Assembly (NCBI RefSeq): GCF_006716675.1
Contig: NZ_VFPM01000004.1
Coordinates: forward strand, 421,676 to 485,675
Length of the DNA stretch: 64,000 nucleotides
Direction of reading: 5' to 3'
From: Humibacillus xanthopallidus
GTDB taxonomy: Bacteria; Actinomycetota; Actinomycetes; Actinomycetales; Dermatophilaceae
Below, piece after piece: positions 9,101 through 16,168 of the stretch (position 1 is its first letter; every line of letters begins with the position of its first letter). Both the position numbers and the translations under genes were made by a program. A model generated the notes under the pieces. It saw nothing but the letters and a program-made list of their open reading frames with translations, made no database searches and was not told where the DNA came from.

Positions 9101-9310
9101 CTGCGTGGACGGCTTCGGCTTGGCTGGGTCTGCGAGAGCGGCGCCCGCGCCGACCAGGCTCGCGGCCAGGCCCAGCACGGCGACCGCGGCGAGCAGCCGG
9201 CCCAGCAGCGAACGTCCCGCGGCGGCCGGTCGCCGCGGGATCCTGGTCGATGGCCCCCCGACGCTGTCATGACGACGTGGCACTGGAGCCTCCCGGTGCT
9301 CATTGCACAC
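6194..9310 (-). CDS. Secreted or membrane-anchored protein with seven Cys-paired Ig-like repeats
   Basis: This 1038-residue protein has a basic N-terminus and a hydrophobic signal or anchor (LLAAVAVLGLAASLVGAGAA, about residues 37-58), a Ser/Thr-rich stretch, and seven tandem units of about 80-90 residues. Each unit carries the signature G-x-C-x-G-x-x-C-x-A (for example RCTGATCTATTA) followed by a T-V-x-G strand, as in bacterial Ig-like (Big) domains. A 50-residue Pro-Thr-Pro-Ser hinge follows the first unit. The C-terminus has one membrane segment (FVWLLLGLALIALAAAANTV, about residues 975-994) and a basic tail. I infer an extracytoplasmic stalk held by its C-terminal helix. The start codon is uncertain. 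It is coupled by ATGA to the next gene; ligand and role are unknown. Confidence 0.85.
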   Translation of the reverse strand: MCNEHREAPVPRRHDSVGGPSTRIPRRPAAAGRSLLGRLLAAVAVLGLAASLVGAGAALADPAKPKPSTQHSTTTSKSGAKASGSPTARTASGSQSRPTARVARLVLSPRRVFVTPGQRVTYTAVAVDASGRRLGDVTSRTSFSISFAATGGSVARRDGSCAGSSCAAEHLGRHTVTGVLAGSGTSVRGTAQVQVVPKRHTRPGPTPSPGPTPSPTPSPTPTPPPSPTPTPAPTPTPGPTPQPGPTPAPPTSRVTAVRIDGTASTITAGGTVTYAARGLDGTGRPVADLTALTTFRMTTPGRCSGAVCTATQAGSYTVVGTVTIPDGTFRGSATLRVVPGPLGRLTLTPQQASAVAGQAVSFRAVGTDWFGNPLGEVTSTTAFTVTAPGRCTGATCTATTAQTYAVRGTVDVAGRRVTGTSALVVTPGPVAVLVVSPSRTSVSAGQPVDVRAQGTDTFGNTVGDVTDRAAFTITAPGRCTGASCTATEAKTYEITALVTDGGAPVRGSTVVEVSPGPLQRLQLDPPSAVATVRAKVAFRAYGTDGFGNRLAELTVSTTVAIGPDGSCTGQTCSATTVGAHTVTASADLGPDTVTTSADVLVVATDVVGLRLNPRFAQTRPDQTATFTAVGVDKDGAVVTDLTRYSAFDITPDGQCSGQTCSAGRLGRHTVTGTLYTTGGSVTDVVPVEVVAKRGVADRTPGAIANIQVSPGTAQADAGAGVTYVATGVDTAGTPVADLTSQTTFTMSPDGSCAGATCIATTPGPHTVTGTFTGVASAAPAVAPPAPAVVAPAVAGGTAVADGTAVAGRPAGITVSRAMSARTDVRARAATTLTGQASLDVRAGPGSCLVAPTDLTTLTATTQPADGGAASVRVDGVFATRFATCPVVVLVDDRPVQDVTTIAADGTIVAATTISGDPPSGAGTGADAGPGTGTAQVTAIDGRPIKQVGFTLPPAPQKGPSWFVWLLLGLALIALAAAANTVRNRRQRRWVSQHVLVTATPVQGSVSAGREPDAGPSVGIRLVPRSDPARVDIATEEDR

Positions 9311-9413
9311 CCGAGAGGCACGTGAGCGGACGACTTCGCAGGGAATTGGCTTGCAGCATGGGAAGATTGGGACGATTTATGTCGTCACGTCCGCCCGGGA
9401 AGCCGCTCCGGGC

Positions 9414-9449
9414 CGACCCGGAGGTCGACCCGGAGGTCGACCCGGAGGC
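9414..9449. repeat. Three tandem copies of a 12-bp unit
   Basis: The unit CGACCCGGAGGT occurs three times head to tail (the last copy ends in C instead of T) in the 144-bp gap between the dioxygenase stop and the surface-protein start. It lies just beyond the stop of the leftward dioxygenase gene, so it is in the 5' region of neither gene. It may be a slippage product; no function is evident. Confidence 0.8.
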
Positions 9450-9454
9450 GCCAC

Positions 9455-11815
9455 CTACTGCCGCGCCGCGTCACCGGCCCAGGGGTCGGGGCCGAGGCCC
9501 TTCGTGCACGCCCGGAGGGGGTGTCGCTCCTCGCTGAGCCGACCCTCGTCCCACGGCTCGAACGCGTTGGAGACGTTCGCGAGTCCCGTGGAGGCGAGCG
9601 CGGGGATGTTGCGCAGCAGCACGCTCTTGAACGTCGCGTCGTCGACCCACGCGAGACCCTCCGGGGTGTAGACCTCGGAGCGGTAGTCGTCGGTGTAGAA
9701 CCGGTCTCCGAGCAGCCGCCAGCTCGCGTTGAGGATGAAGATCTGGAAGAGCGTCTCGCCGAAGCCGAATGCGGTCGGCCGGTGCGCCTCGGTCAGCGTG
9801 CCGATGAGCAGGTCCATGTCGTCGACCTTGTCGCGGCCCTGGTCGTCGGTGCCGTAGAGGTCGCGGAGGTTCGCCACGGCCTCCTTGTCGTCGATGAGGT
9901 CGTCGAAGGAGTGGATCGGCTTGAGGCCGATCTCCCGGCGCAGCTGGTTGTAGGTCGGCACGCCGCGCTCGCGGTCGCGGTAGAGGTCGACGGAACCCAT
10001 GTCCATGACGCCGATGCCCGGCAGCGAGATGTCCTGCATCGACGCGGGGTAGTTGTTGTTGACGAGGGCTCCTGGTGCCTGCTCGCCGAACGTCCGCGCG
10101 AGCGACTCCATGCCGTACTCGTGGATCATCCGGGGGGAGTTGGCGTGCCGCGTCCGCCCCAGCGGCACGTCGTCGTTCGGCGTCCCGTCGAGGTTCTTCA
10201 CGTGGACGACGTCGGGCAGGAGGGAGTGCATGCGGTAGACGGCCGTGAACTCCTCGCTGAGGCCGTACTTCGCGAACGTGCCCTGTGGGTTGCCGACGAT
10301 GCCGCCGAGCTCTCGGCTCGTGATTGGGATGTCCTCGAGCACGTGCTTGTGCTTGCCGCCGAAGGCGTTGGTGATGAGCCCGTACCAGTTGCTCATCATC
10401 CCGTCGTTGAGCGAGTGGTTGGGCAGGATGGCCGGCGTCCACTCGACGGTGTGGATCTTCGCCATCACCGCGGCATTGATGAGGCGTGCGGTCTGGAAGA
10501 GCGTCTCGTCGTCCCAGTCCGGGTGGTGCTCGGCGAGCATGTCGGCGATGGCGTTGTGCTCGCGGACGAAGAGGGTGTGGAGCAGCCCGACCCCGACCCA
10601 CCAGTTGCGGGTGAAGCCGGTGACTTCCGTGCCGGTCTCCTCGTCGGTGGGCAGGGTCCCGTCGTCGGTCACCGTGAGCCGGCCGCCCTCCATGGAGCGC
10701 ACCCGCTGCTGGGTCTCCCAGTCGCTGCCGTAGAGCTGCGACCCGTCCCACCAGTGCGTCACCTCGTTGAGGAAGGTCGGCGGCAGGCCCTCGTCCTCCG
10801 GGCGTCGTGTCGGGTCGGCGTCGGACCGGTGGATGGTGAGGTGGTCGATGCCGTAGGAGCGCAGGGGGTCGTCCTCGGCGAGTGGGATCTCGGCCGTGCG
10901 GGTGGAGTCGTTCGAGCCGTGGCTCACCCAGTCGGAGTTCTGGAACTGGATCCACGCTGCCGCCCACAGGTTGAGGAAGGGCACCGTCTTGCGCTCACCC
11001 TTCGTCGTGAGCAGCCGGCGGCTCAGCTCCCGCACGCTCACGGGGTCGGTGGCCGGGTCTGCGGGCGGGTGGATCCCGGCGAGTCCGCGGTCGTCGCCGA
11101 CGTTGTGGAAGAAGCGGGTGTATGCCGCCCCGACCATCGGGTCGTACCTGCCGTCCGCGTCCTTGAGCAGGTAGTTCCACGACCCGTCGGCGCTGCGCCA
11201 GCGGTGCGCCCACTCGGGCGGCTCGAGAGTCGCGTCGACGTAGCCGGTCTTGGCGCCCTGCGGGTACGGGCGGACGAGGTTGTTCTCGAAGAGCGTCTCG
11301 CGCATGTAGGCGAGCCGGAGGATCTGGTACCACTTGCGCATCGGACCGGGCAGGCTCTCGCCCGCGGTGTACCAGTTGGTCCAGATGGGCCCGCTCACCC
11401 CGCCGCGGCCTGCCAGCCGGGTCAGGCCGTGGAAGAGCGCCGAGCCACCCGTGCCGACCGCGCGACCGACCGCCACGCGGACGGTGTCGCCGACGTCGTG
11501 AGGTGGCCGAGGGTTCGCAGCCGGCTTCGGGAGGTGCGGCGGGGGCACGAGCGACTCGCCTGCGGCGACCTCCGCGTAGCGGGCCCGGAAGACCGGGGTC
11601 TGCTGCTCGCCGCGGCTCACGGCACTGGCGGCGGCTGTCTCGGCCCGCTGGAGCTTGTGCTCCACGGCAGGGCCGCCGAGGCCGGCCGCGATGGCCTCGC
11701 GGTAGGCGGCGGCTGCCTCCTCGTAGCGCTCGGCGAGCATGTGGAGGTCGCCGGCTGACACGGCGTTGTCGCTGCCGGGGAGATCGCTGGCGGGGGTCGG
11801 CGCGGTGGTGGTCAT
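9455..11815 (-). CDS. Alpha-dioxygenase/cyclooxygenase-like haem protein (peroxidase family)
   Basis: This 786-residue animal-haem-peroxidase-fold protein most resembles plant fatty-acid alpha-dioxygenases (PIOX/DOX). The stretches HNAIADMLAEHHPDW, AKIHTVEWTPAIL and MMSNWYGLI and the catalytic motif AVYRMHSLLPD match DOX and the YHWHPLLPD of cyclooxygenases: Tyr527 would be the radical Tyr and His530 the proximal haem ligand. The distal-haem motif, normally an H-D-W, reads QNSDW here, so Ser294 occupies the distal His place. Residues about 21-45 form a TPR-like helix pair (LAERYEEAAAAYREAIAAG). Its ATG overlaps the stop of the patatin gene (ATGA). The pairing suggests that fatty acids released by the phospholipase are oxygenated; activity with the Ser substitution is uncertain. 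Confidence 0.88.
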   Translation of the reverse strand: MTTTAPTPASDLPGSDNAVSAGDLHMLAERYEEAAAAYREAIAAGLGGPAVEHKLQRAETAAASAVSRGEQQTPVFRARYAEVAAGESLVPPPHLPKPAANPRPPHDVGDTVRVAVGRAVGTGGSALFHGLTRLAGRGGVSGPIWTNWYTAGESLPGPMRKWYQILRLAYMRETLFENNLVRPYPQGAKTGYVDATLEPPEWAHRWRSADGSWNYLLKDADGRYDPMVGAAYTRFFHNVGDDRGLAGIHPPADPATDPVSVRELSRRLLTTKGERKTVPFLNLWAAAWIQFQNSDWVSHGSNDSTRTAEIPLAEDDPLRSYGIDHLTIHRSDADPTRRPEDEGLPPTFLNEVTHWWDGSQLYGSDWETQQRVRSMEGGRLTVTDDGTLPTDEETGTEVTGFTRNWWVGVGLLHTLFVREHNAIADMLAEHHPDWDDETLFQTARLINAAVMAKIHTVEWTPAILPNHSLNDGMMSNWYGLITNAFGGKHKHVLEDIPITSRELGGIVGNPQGTFAKYGLSEEFTAVYRMHSLLPDVVHVKNLDGTPNDDVPLGRTRHANSPRMIHEYGMESLARTFGEQAPGALVNNNYPASMQDISLPGIGVMDMGSVDLYRDRERGVPTYNQLRREIGLKPIHSFDDLIDDKEAVANLRDLYGTDDQGRDKVDDMDLLIGTLTEAHRPTAFGFGETLFQIFILNASWRLLGDRFYTDDYRSEVYTPEGLAWVDDATFKSVLLRNIPALASTGLANVSNAFEPWDEGRLSEERHPLRACTKGLGPDPWAGDAARQ

Positions 11816-14451
11816 GCCGGTTTCCTCTCTGAGACGGGTGGTGGGTCGAGTGCAGGGGGTTGCGCGGCGCGGGCCGGGGCCGCGGCACGGCGAGAGCGTC
11901 GTCTGAGCCGGAAGAGGGTGACCCAGCCGGCAGCGAGCACGAGCCCGGCGAGGACGAGCAGCGCGGTGACGATGGCTGCCCACACGGGCACGCCCGTCTG
12001 ACGCTGCACCACCGTCACCGCGAGGGCCCCGAGGGTGACGAGCCAGAAGAGCCCGACGAAGAGCTGGCGGCGCCGCACCGGGAGGTGCTGCCAGCGCCAC
12101 GCCAGCGTGGCGAGCCAGGAGACGGCCCCCGACAGGAGGCTGATGCCCCGGGGCGTCTCGTCCTTGAGCAGGGTCGCGGTGGTCGTGGCGGCGTTGAGCA
12201 GCAGGGCGGAGGCGCGCGGCATACCGACCTCTCCGGCCAGCCGCTCGACGCCGACGTGGTTGAGCGAGAGGAGGTGCGCGAGCTCCTCCTCTCCGACGCC
12301 GGCGAGGCTCACCTGGCCGCCCCCGTCACCGACGGGGGTGCCTGCGGCGCGGACGGCGTCGGCGAAGGTGCGCGCCTGCGCCGAGACGTTGGCCCCGACC
12401 GCGCCGTCGTTGTCGATCTCCACCGAGACGACGGGCAGCAGGTCGCGCAGGACGGCGGCCTCGACGGCGCGCAGGTGGTGGTCGAGCCGACCCGTCCGCG
12501 TGAGCTGGTGGTCGCTCGCCTCGTCGAGCAGACGCACGAGGCGCTCTGCGGCGTCGAGACGCCCCCACATCCAGTCGTTGGCCCGCCACGACCGCTTGAG
12601 GAACGCCGCGAAGTGCGCGAGCTGGACGCCGGCGAGCTTCTCGTCGGGGTCGTCGCGGCCGGCAGGGTCGATGGTGACCCGTTCGTCGGCGGTGAAGTGG
12701 GCGAGCCGGATCGTCTGGTCAGGGGGCGGGTCGGCGGGCCCGAAGGCCATCTCGATGACCTCGAAGCCGAGGAGCAGGCGGCCCAGGCCCTCGGGCCCCG
12801 CCCCGTCGTAGAGCCGGACGAGGCCGGCGCACGTGCGGGTCGCCTCGGTCCGAGGGTCCGACACGTGCGGGCGCACGGCCTCGACGAGCTGCCCGAGGTG
12901 CTCGACGAGCCGGTCGACGAGGTCCTGGAGCTGATCGACGTCATCCGCGTCGGCCCAACGCTGGAGGGCGATGACGACGGCGTCGTACGGTCGGTCCGGC
13001 AGGTACGAGATCTCCTCGAGGAGCAGGTCGTCGATGGAGCCGATGGTGCCGTAGGTGTCGGCGTCCTCGCGGATCGCACTGAGGCTGCGCTTCGTCGCGA
13101 GCAGGCTCGCAGCACCGGAGGTGTCGCCGGCCTCGGCGAGCACGAGGGCGGCGAGGTTGGTCCACGTGAGGAGCAGGGCGGCGAGCCGCCGTACGGGGGA
13201 GCCTCCCCAGGCGTCGCCGGCGCGCACGTCGTAGAGGTCGGGGACCCAGGGGAGCACGACCGAGTCGGCGTCGCCGGCGATCCGGACCAGCTCGTCCGCC
13301 AGCGCGGGCGGCACCCGGTCAGCGAGGCGCGAGAGCATCCGGTCGACCGAGCGTCGGTGCCGGGCCGCACGGTAGGACGGGAACAGCGCCTCGGCGACCC
13401 CGCTGAAGCGGCCCCACGCCGCGGCCGGGTCGAGGCCGCCGAGCTGCCCGAGGAAGGCCGCGCGGGCGGCGCGGCGGCTGAGCACGTCGTTGTTGAGGTC
13501 GCGCACCTCGCTGACGAACTGCGCCAGCGACTGGTTGCGGGGGATGCCGACGCTCGACCGCCCCACGGTCCGTCCGAGGAGCGGTTCCGCGAGCTCACCG
13601 GACTCCTGGGTCGCCCCTCCGGGGTCGGGGACGACGAGGGCGAGGGCCCGGTGGACGCGCTCGCCCGCGGGCTGGCTGGCGATGGCCTCGACGGCGTTGC
13701 GAGCCGGCAGGTTGTTGAGCACGCCGCCGTCGACGAGGTAGGTCGGCACGACGGTGCCGTCGACGGCGAGCGCGGGTGCGTGCCGGGCCTCGAAGAGCCC
13801 GGCCGGGATCGCGCTCGCCTCGAAGGCGCCGGGGAACGACGCCGTCGAGCGGCAGGCCCGGGCCACGCGGGCCGACGCGAGCGGGTCCTTGCTGAAGTGG
13901 AAGTCCTCGTCGGTGAAGCGGAACTCGACCGAGTGGTCGACCGTGCGCAGCACCGACTCGCCGTCGGAGATGCGCAGGACCTTGCCGTTGAGGTCGGTCG
14001 AGGTGAGCCGGATGTCGAGCGGTGGGTCGAGCACGACCTCCTCGCGACCGCTGGCCGCCACCGACTCCAGCGCTCGTTGGAGCTCCGGCAGGAAGAAGGT
14101 GTCGCCCCGCAGCAGCGAGCGGATCCCCGTGGTCCGCGGCGGCTGCAGCAGCTGTGAGAAGTCTCCTGCCTCGATCCAGAGCTGCTGCAGCGCAACAAGA
14201 TTCGGAGCATCGTTCGCCAGGCCCGTCGCGAGGAACGCGCCGTTGAGGCCGCCCGCGCTCGTGCCGACGACGACGTCGATCTCGACGACGACGTCGAGCT
14301 CGCGGCAGAGGTCGACCCATTCGGGCTGCGCCAGTGGATGGTCCTTGCCCGCGCTGACGGCACGCAGGAGCTCGTCGACCACCCCGCCGATCCAGATCGC
14401 GAGGCTCACGCCGCCGTTGAGGGCGAGAGCGAGCCGAACCTCTCGAAGCAT
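11812..14451 (-). CDS. Patatin-like phospholipase with DUF3376-type C-terminus
   Basis: This 879-residue protein begins with a patatin domain: the oxyanion-like ALALNGGVSLAIWIGG (residues 8-23), the nucleophile elbow GTSAGGLNG with Ser65, and the dyad Asp241 in DGGVLNNLP. It is predicted to hydrolyse acyl groups from lipids. A long middle part of the DUF3376 type follows, then two hydrophobic helices near the C-terminus (about residues 800-860, for example LFVGLFWLVTLGALAV) and a basic Ala/Pro tail, so it is probably held at the inner face of the membrane. I chose the ATG at 14451 because GGAGG stands four bases upstream; the GTG at 14466 would add five residues. It is coupled by ATGA to the alpha-dioxygenase-like gene and divergent from the SnoaL-like gene 78 bp away. 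Confidence 0.9.
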   Translation of the reverse strand: MLREVRLALALNGGVSLAIWIGGVVDELLRAVSAGKDHPLAQPEWVDLCRELDVVVEIDVVVGTSAGGLNGAFLATGLANDAPNLVALQQLWIEAGDFSQLLQPPRTTGIRSLLRGDTFFLPELQRALESVAASGREEVVLDPPLDIRLTSTDLNGKVLRISDGESVLRTVDHSVEFRFTDEDFHFSKDPLASARVARACRSTASFPGAFEASAIPAGLFEARHAPALAVDGTVVPTYLVDGGVLNNLPARNAVEAIASQPAGERVHRALALVVPDPGGATQESGELAEPLLGRTVGRSSVGIPRNQSLAQFVSEVRDLNNDVLSRRAARAAFLGQLGGLDPAAAWGRFSGVAEALFPSYRAARHRRSVDRMLSRLADRVPPALADELVRIAGDADSVVLPWVPDLYDVRAGDAWGGSPVRRLAALLLTWTNLAALVLAEAGDTSGAASLLATKRSLSAIREDADTYGTIGSIDDLLLEEISYLPDRPYDAVVIALQRWADADDVDQLQDLVDRLVEHLGQLVEAVRPHVSDPRTEATRTCAGLVRLYDGAGPEGLGRLLLGFEVIEMAFGPADPPPDQTIRLAHFTADERVTIDPAGRDDPDEKLAGVQLAHFAAFLKRSWRANDWMWGRLDAAERLVRLLDEASDHQLTRTGRLDHHLRAVEAAVLRDLLPVVSVEIDNDGAVGANVSAQARTFADAVRAAGTPVGDGGGQVSLAGVGEEELAHLLSLNHVGVERLAGEVGMPRASALLLNAATTTATLLKDETPRGISLLSGAVSWLATLAWRWQHLPVRRRQLFVGLFWLVTLGALAVTVVQRQTGVPVWAAIVTALLVLAGLVLAAGWVTLFRLRRRSRRAAAPARAAQPPALDPPPVSERKPA

Positions 14452-14529
14452 CCAGCCTCCAGTCACCGGTAGCTGTCGGCGACACCGTGTTTTCGACGGT
14501 ATCCATCACGGCCCCTCTTTCGCAGCCGT

Positions 14530-15066
14530 ATGCTCCGAATCGTGGCTGACACCGACGTCCGGCTGGAGACCGTTCTCGAGCACATGCGACTCGAGAACCT
14601 GCACGACTTCCCTGCCTGCGCAGCGAAGTTCGGCAAGGCGAAGTACGAGGTCCCGGCCGACGACATCGTCTACGACGGTGCCGACGCCGTGTGTGGCTTC
14701 CTCGACGAGAACAAGCTGGCCTTCCCGGACTTCCACTTCGAGCCGACGCGGGTCTCGCCGTCGCCGTCCACCGAGGTCGTGGTCGTCGAGGGCCGCTTCC
14801 GTGGCACGCATCTCGGGGTCTGGCGTGGGCTGCCGGCCACCGGGCGCAAGGTCGACTTCCCGATGTGCCTCGTCTTCGAGTTCGAGGGTGAGTCGATGGT
14901 CAACGAGATCATCTACATGGACCTCGCCACGCCGCTCCAGCAGCTCGGGGTCGCCTTCAACCCCGACAGCGCCGAGTTCAAGCTGCAGACGGCACTGAGC
15001 CACCCGATCACGCTCGGCAAGGCCGTCATCGACAACCTGCGCGGCCGATTCCGCCGGAAGACGTGA
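14530..15066 (+). CDS. SnoaL/NTF2-fold small-molecule-binding protein
   Basis: This 178-residue protein has the layout of a SnoaL-type NTF2-like fold: an N-terminal helix, the PDFHFEPTRV strand, the paired strands TEVVVVEGRFRGTHLGVWRGLP, the DFPMCLVFEFEGESMVNEI sheet and the C-terminal segment YMDLATPLQQLGV. Many proteins of this type are annotated as ester cyclases or polyketide-cyclase-like, but the substrate cannot be deduced. Start is ATG at 14530; a GTG twelve bases later is an alternative. It is divergent from the patatin gene and four bases ahead of a membrane-protein gene, with which it probably forms an operon. Confidence 0.82.
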   Translation: MLRIVADTDVRLETVLEHMRLENLHDFPACAAKFGKAKYEVPADDIVYDGADAVCGFLDENKLAFPDFHFEPTRVSPSPSTEVVVVEGRFRGTHLGVWRGLPATGRKVDFPMCLVFEFEGESMVNEIIYMDLATPLQQLGVAFNPDSAEFKLQTALSHPITLGKAVIDNLRGRFRRKT

Positions 15067-15070
15067 CCCC

Positions 15071-15835
15071 GTGGACTGGGTCATCAGCCTGATCTACGTC
15101 GCCCTGCTCGCGTGGGGCATGTCGGTCGGCATCCGGCAGATCATCCAGGGCAGGCGCCACCCGGAGCAGCTGCTCAACCCGCTGTTCTCGAACCGCCTGG
15201 CGCTGGGTCTCTTCACCCTCCACATCGTCGTCGTGTCACTGGACCTCTTCGTCATCGGTCCGTGGTCCGTCGCGAACAAGAGCACGCTCTGGTACTGGGG
15301 TGGCCGGATCGCCCTCGTCACGTCGTCCCTGCCCATCGCGGCGTTCTTCAACCGCAACCCCCAGTCCTTCGGCCGCCTCATCGGCACGTGGGTCGTGGCA
15401 CGCAACTTCTTCGAGTACGGCCTGCACATCTTCGTGGCCGCGATCGCCGTCCGGTGGGACCTCTACTACCTGCTGCTCTGGTGGATCGTCGCCTACCGCT
15501 ACCTCGACGTCGGCCCGCGCCGCGCCCTCCAGAAGCTCTACGGCACCCCCGAGCTCAAGGCGGCGCGCCCGTGGGCGCCGATCCTCAACTGGGTCGTCAT
15601 CGCGAGCCTCTACGTCCTCACGTACTTCGTCGTGGCCGGCCAGTGGCTCGTCTTCGCCAAGGTGCCCGGTGACGACGTGCCGACCCACGTCGCGGCGACG
15701 TGGGAGTACGTCGTCGTCTTCACCGCCAACCTCGCGCTCGCCCTCGTCGTGTGGACGCGCGTGGCTGCCTACACGAAGACGCTCATGGCGCGGGCGGACG
15801 CGGCCCCCGCCGTCCAGGGCGTCGCGCCCCACTGA
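15071..15835 (+). CDS. Polytopic membrane protein of unknown function
   Basis: This 254-residue protein has about six to seven hydrophobic segments, for example WVISLIYVALLAWGMSVGI, LALGLFTLHIVVVSLDLFVI, IALVTSSLPIAAFF, FEYGLHIFVAAIAV, ILNWVVIASLYVLTYFVVAG and YVVVFTANLALALVVWTRV, separated by short basic loops. I see no transport or enzyme signature. It starts with GTG four bases after the SnoaL-like gene, so the two are likely co-transcribed; the SnoaL-like protein might handle a ligand or modification of this membrane protein, but that is speculation. Confidence 0.8.
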   Translation: MDWVISLIYVALLAWGMSVGIRQIIQGRRHPEQLLNPLFSNRLALGLFTLHIVVVSLDLFVIGPWSVANKSTLWYWGGRIALVTSSLPIAAFFNRNPQSFGRLIGTWVVARNFFEYGLHIFVAAIAVRWDLYYLLLWWIVAYRYLDVGPRRALQKLYGTPELKAARPWAPILNWVVIASLYVLTYFVVAGQWLVFAKVPGDDVPTHVAATWEYVVVFTANLALALVVWTRVAAYTKTLMARADAAPAVQGVAPH

Positions 15836-15875
15836 CGCCCGACGCCGGACGCCGTCGGCGGCTCGGCCCGTCAGG

Positions 15876-16082
15876 TCACGTCGCCGTGTCCGCCTCGACG
15901 TGCTCGCACCGCAGCACCGAGCCCGGCCCGGGGTGGATCAGCCCGGTGTGGCCGTCGTTCCACTCCACGAGGTAGGGCGGCCCACCGGCCTCGCCCTTGA
16001 CCTCACGGATCGTGCCCTCGCGCGGACGCTGGCCCACGTGCTCGCCCGCCATCGTGATGCGGTCACCCACCCGTGCCTCCAT
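15876..16082 (-). CDS. DUF1918 domain protein (stand-alone)
   Basis: This 68-residue protein is a single DUF1918 domain: MEARVGDRITMAG, GTIREVKGEAGGPPYLVEW and NDGHTGLIHPGPGSVL are its conserved blocks, giving an SH3-like small beta-barrel. An excellent Shine-Dalgarno sequence, AAGGAGG, stands upstream of the ATG at 16082. Function is unknown; in other actinobacteria such proteins occur with stress and dormancy genes. It is the last gene of a leftward run that starts with the DUF1918-DUF1876 fusion and includes the MBL protein. Confidence 0.9.
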   Translation of the reverse strand: MEARVGDRITMAGEHVGQRPREGTIREVKGEAGGPPYLVEWNDGHTGLIHPGPGSVLRCEHVEADTAT

Positions 16083-16168
16083 GGCACACCTCCTTCTCCG
16101 TCGTCGCGGTGCCGTTCTAGGACACCACGTCTCGGGCCGGCTGCACAGGGTCGCCGGCCCACCGATCC

